From NCBI GenBank assembly GCA_017621695.1, contig JAGASP010000061.1, positions 1-34,765 of the forward strand: 34,765 nucleotides of DNA, given 5' to 3'. Positions 31,781 to 34,765 of the stretch are shown one piece after another. This stretch comes from Clostridia bacterium (GTDB taxonomy: Bacteria > Bacillota > Clostridia > Oscillospirales > CAG-272). Every line of letters begins with the position of its first letter. Position 1 is the first letter of the stretch. The position numbers and the translations under genes were made by a program. The notes under the pieces are model-generated. The model saw only the letters and a list, made by a program, of their open reading frames with translations. It had not been told where the DNA came from and searched no databases.

Positions 31781-34411
31781 TTATTTCAGCATCCCGCCGA
31801 GTACACTCTCAGCAGCAGCCAAAGCCTCGTTCAGCTTGGAGAATTCCTTGCCGCCGGCCATAGCGGAGTCGGGACGTCCGCCGCCCTTACCGCCGGTGAC
31901 AGCCGCAACGGCACCCACCAGCTTACCGGCGTGGGCACCGTGAGCCACGGCATCCTTGCCGGCGCAAGACAGGAACTTGACGCTCTCGCCGTCGGAGATG
32001 GCAATGACAGCCACTACGTCAGCGTAGGTGTCCTTGATCTTGTCGGTCATGGAGCGGGCAATATCCACAGCCAGACCGGGCATATGAACGGTGACCAGCT
32101 TGAAATCACCCACGGAAACAGCGTTCTTCATCAGATCGGTGACCTGAGAAGCCGCGATCTTGCCGTTCAAAGACTCGATCTCCTTGTGGGCAGCGTTCAG
32201 CTCGGACTGAAGCTGGGTCGCCTTGTGGGCAATGTCAGCGGGGTTGTTGACCTTCAGCTCTTTGGCGGTGCTGTGGATCAGCGCGTCCTTCTGACCCAGC
32301 AGAGCCAGCACGCCGGTACCCGTCACAGCCTCGATACGGCGCACGCCGGCGGCCACAGAGGACTCGGAAACGATCTTGAAGAGACCTATCTTACCGGTGT
32401 TGTCCACGTGAGTACCGCCGCACAGCTCGATGGAGCTGGAGCCCATGCGGACCACGCGCACGGTCTTGCCGTACTTCTCACCGAACAGAGCCATAGCACC
32501 CAGAGCCTTGGCCTCGTCGATGCCCATCTCGGTCATAGAGCCCTCGCCCGCGGCCAGGATCTCGGCGTTGACGATGGCCTCGACCTTGGCGATCTCCTCG
32601 GCGGTCATAGCGGCGAAGTGGGTAAAGTCGAAGCGGCAGACGGTGTCGGAGACGTAGGAGCCTGCCTGCTCCACGTGGGTACCGAGCACCTGACGCAGAG
32701 CGTTCTGGAGCAGGTGAGCGGCGGAGTGGTTACGCATGATAGCCTGACGGCGGACGGTATCCACCAGCACCTTGACGGTGTCGCCCACCTTCAGGGTACC
32801 GTTCTCAACGGTAGCGATGTGGATGTACACGCCGTCGGACTTCTGGGTGTCGTTGACCTTGACGGTCAGGCTCTCGGCAGAGATCACACCGGTATCACCG
32901 ATCTGACCGCCGCCCTCGCCGTAGCAGGGGGTCTTGTCCAGGATCACGGTGACGTCGCCCTCGGAGACCTCGTCCACGGACATCTCGTCTACGATCAGGG
33001 CGATGACCTTGGCATCGCTTGCCAGCTCGGTGTAGCCCACGAACTCGGTCTTGGGCAGATCGGCCAGCAGGGTCTTGGAGGCATTGCTCCAACCGCTGAT
33101 GTTGGCGCGGGCGGCGCGTGCACGCACCTTCTGCTCCTGCATCAGCTCAAGGAAACGGTCGTTGTCATAGGTCATACCTGCTTCTTCGATGATCTCGCGG
33201 GTGAGGTCGATGGGGAAGCCGAAGGTATCGTACAGCTTGAAGGCATCCTCGCCCGAGACCTCGGTCTTGCCCTCGGCCTTGGCGGTGTCAATGACGTTGT
33301 TCAGGATGGACAGACCCGCGTCGATGGTGGCGTCGAAACGTTCCTCCTCCAGGGTCAGCACCTTGAGGATGTAGTCGTACTTCTCGGAAAGCTCGGGGTA
33401 TGCGCCGCAGTTCTGTTCCATGGCCACCTTGCACAGGTCGGTCAGGAAGGGATGGTCGATGCCCAAAAGCTTACCGTGACGGCAAGCGCGGCGGATGATG
33501 CGGCGCAGGACGTAGCCGCGGCCCTCGTTGGAGGGGATGACACCGTCGGCGATCATGAACATAGCCGACTTGATGTGGTCGGTGCAGACACGGATGGAGA
33601 TGTCGTTGTTCTTGTCGGCACCGTACTCCTTGCCCGCGATCTGGCTGACGGTGTCCAGGATCTTGCGGTTGGTATCCACCAGGAACATATTGTCTACGTC
33701 CTGCATGACGCAGGCCAGACGCTCCAGACCCATACCCGTGTCGATGTTCTTCTGGGCCAGCTCGGTGTAGTTGCCGTTGCCGTCGTTGTTGAACTGGGAG
33801 AAGACGTTGTTCCAGATCTCCATGAAGCGGTCGCAGTCACAGCCGGGCTTGCAGTCGGGAGAGCCGCAGCCGCGAGCCTCGCCGCGGTCAAAGTAGATCT
33901 CGGAGCAGGGACCGCAGGGGCCGGAGCCATGCTCCCAGAAGTTGTCGGCCTTGCCCAGACGGACGATGCGCTCGGCGGGAACGCCGACCACGTCAGCCCA
34001 CAGGTGGTAGGCCTCCTCGTCCTTCTCGTAGATGGAGGGCCAGAGCAGGTTCTCGGGGATCTCCAGGGTCACGGTGAGGAACTCCCAGGCCCACGGAATG
34101 GCCTCGTTTTTGAAGTAGTCGCCAAAGGAGAAGTTGCCCAGCATCTCAAAGAAGGTGCCGTGGCGGGCGGTGTGACCCACGCGCTCCAGGTCGGGGGTAC
34201 GGATGCACTTTTGGCAGGTGCAGACGCGGTTGCGGGGAGGGATCTCCTCGCCAGTGAAGAACTTCTTCATGGGCGCCATACCCGAGTTGATGAGGAGCAG
34301 GGAAGGGTCGTTGATGGGAACCAGGGGATAAGAGGGGAGACGAAGGTGACCCTTCGACTCGAAGAAGGCGAGATATTTCTCGCGCAGATCGTTAAGAGAT
34401 GTCCATTTCAT
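31781..34411 (-). CDS. alaS: Alanyl-tRNA synthetase
   Basis: 876 residues, full length. The class II catalytic domain has SGMAPMKKFF, FFEMLGNFSFGDYFK and MEIWN. A cysteine-rich insertion (GCGSPDCKPGCDCDRF, about 181-196) is one I recall from clostridial enzymes. The editing domain keeps its zinc ligands HSAAH (562-566) and CGGTH (664-668). The C-Ala domain runs to the end with GGKGGGRPDSAMAGG. It charges tRNA-Ala and clears mischarged Ser/Gly. Only a weak ribosome site (GAAAGG) precedes the ATG. Codon use is strongly C/G-ending, as for a highly expressed gene. Confidence 0.98.
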   Translation of the reverse strand: MKWTSLNDLREKYLAFFESKGHLRLPSYPLVPINDPSLLLINSGMAPMKKFFTGEEIPPRNRVCTCQKCIRTPDLERVGHTARHGTFFEMLGNFSFGDYFKNEAIPWAWEFLTVTLEIPENLLWPSIYEKDEEAYHLWADVVGVPAERIVRLGKADNFWEHGSGPCGPCSEIYFDRGEARGCGSPDCKPGCDCDRFMEIWNNVFSQFNNDGNGNYTELAQKNIDTGMGLERLACVMQDVDNMFLVDTNRKILDTVSQIAGKEYGADKNNDISIRVCTDHIKSAMFMIADGVIPSNEGRGYVLRRIIRRACRHGKLLGIDHPFLTDLCKVAMEQNCGAYPELSEKYDYILKVLTLEEERFDATIDAGLSILNNVIDTAKAEGKTEVSGEDAFKLYDTFGFPIDLTREIIEEAGMTYDNDRFLELMQEQKVRARAARANISGWSNASKTLLADLPKTEFVGYTELASDAKVIALIVDEMSVDEVSEGDVTVILDKTPCYGEGGGQIGDTGVISAESLTVKVNDTQKSDGVYIHIATVENGTLKVGDTVKVLVDTVRRQAIMRNHSAAHLLQNALRQVLGTHVEQAGSYVSDTVCRFDFTHFAAMTAEEIAKVEAIVNAEILAAGEGSMTEMGIDEAKALGAMALFGEKYGKTVRVVRMGSSSIELCGGTHVDNTGKIGLFKIVSESSVAAGVRRIEAVTGTGVLALLGQKDALIHSTAKELKVNNPADIAHKATQLQSELNAAHKEIESLNGKIAASQVTDLMKNAVSVGDFKLVTVHMPGLAVDIARSMTDKIKDTYADVVAVIAISDGESVKFLSCAGKDAVAHGAHAGKLVGAVAAVTGGKGGGRPDSAMAGGKEFSKLNEALAAAESVLGGMLK

Positions 34412-34448
34412 AGTGATCTATTGCCTTTCAAATAAATTTCCAAATTTC

Positions 34449-34477
34449 ATTATACCATATATTTTGTTATAAATCAA
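34449..34477 (-). promoter_or_regulatory. Sigma-A promoter of alaS
   Basis: Minus strand: TTGATT (34472-34477), 17 bp, TATAAT (34449-34454), 37 bases before the ATG. No T-box-like leader would fit in that space. Confidence 0.8.
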
Positions 34478-34527
34478 GATATATCAAGGAATTTTTGAAA
34501 AATTTTATCGATTTTTAAAATGTGGAT

Positions 34528-34765
34528 GTTGGCCACGTGAATTGTTGTTTGCCGCAGTGCGGCGGCCAATATCGCGTGACACGCTCCACGGCGCGGTATA
34601 TCACCCGACAAGAGGTTGGTCATGTAAATTGTTGTTTACGGGCTGAAAGCCCGTAGAGCCCACGCAAGTGGGCATATCGATCCGATGCGGGCATCGCCCG
34701 CTCGGAATATCGAGTGCGGAGGGAATCGACGCACATATCGAACGCCGAAGGCGTATATCGACTCA
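34528..34765. repeat. Array of small hairpins with ATATCG spacers and an 87-bp direct repeat
   Basis: A unit GTTGG(C/T)CA(C/T)GT(G/A)AATTG with following TTGTTT occurs at 34528 and again at 34615. It is followed each time by a different hairpin (GCCGC/GCGGC; ACGGGCT/AGCCCGT). Next come GCCCAC/GTGGGC, GCGGGC/GCCCGC and CGCC/GGCG hairpins, separated by ATATCG-type spacers (near 34570, 34598, 34674, 34707, 34734, 34755). No reading frame or gene is seen. The array probably continues beyond the window. Confidence 0.65.

Noticed and set aside
31772-34435. Very long open frame opposite alaS (887 codons)
   Set aside because: It is the antisense shadow of alaS caused by strong C/G third-position bias; the minus frame has all synthetase motifs.
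34412-34527. T-box riboswitch before alaS
   Set aside because: The promoter lies 37 bases from the start codon, leaving no room, and no T-box motif is seen.

Overview
The window looks like a chromosomal segment of a spore-forming Clostridia bacterium (Firmicutes; Oscillospiraceae-like gut relatives are my best guess). The grounds are a SpoVB-type flippase, a NiaR-type regulator with nadABC, a Gram-positive pst-phoU-phoB-phoR locus with Bacillus-like TTTACA/CTTACA Pho repeats, strong AGGAGG ribosome sites, and many textbook sigma-A promoters with 17-bp spacers. There is no rRNA, CRISPR array, phage or transposase gene. One tRNA-Lys(TTT) is present.

Layout. (1) 1-4.2 kb: a hairpin-rich inverted repeat, a SpoVB/MurJ-type flippase on the minus strand, a DUF1343/NamZ-like (GH171) protein on the plus strand, and a cysteine-rich protein of unknown function. 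(2) 4.2-16.3 kb: tRNA-Lys, then a carbohydrate module. It holds a GH43 protein plus a very large secreted GH99-like protein (minus strand, with an AraC regulator broken by a one-base frameshift), then an intact AraC regulator divergent from a large lipoprotein with the same GH99-like core. (3) 16.6-24.2 kb: a 5'-truncated Na+/phosphate cotransporter facing a pst-phoU-phoB-phoR locus whose PstS is circularly permuted. (4) 24.2-27.9 kb: a helix-turn-helix/TPR-like regulator, then an isoprenylcysteine-methyltransferase-like membrane protein, an SDR oxidoreductase and a prolyl-tRNA editing protein. (5) 27.9-31.8 kb: the nadA-nadB-nadC-niaR operon with a structured leader. (6) alaS on the minus strand, and beyond it an array of small hairpins punctuated by ATATCG.

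The most unusual signal is an interspersed non-coding element present five times (near 4.3, 10.7, 16.3, 24.3 and 25.7 kb), always in the same orientation. In its full form it starts at a real or degenerate tRNA-Lys 3' end and continues with a terminator hairpin and a three-way-junction fold whose stems covary between copies. It ends in a second near-copy of the tRNA-Lys T-arm/acceptor/CCA end, followed in two copies by two more conserved hairpins. The copies lie exactly at the borders between gene modules, so the element may be a tRNA-derived mobile or recombinogenic RNA/DNA element. I do not recognise it as a named family.

How the genes fit together: the carbohydrate module should sense a glycan through its AraC proteins and cut it outside the cell with the two GH99-like enzymes, with GH43 acting inside. 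The pst/pho block imports phosphate under PhoR-PhoB control. The nad operon makes nicotinate mononucleotide from aspartate and is probably repressed by its own last gene.
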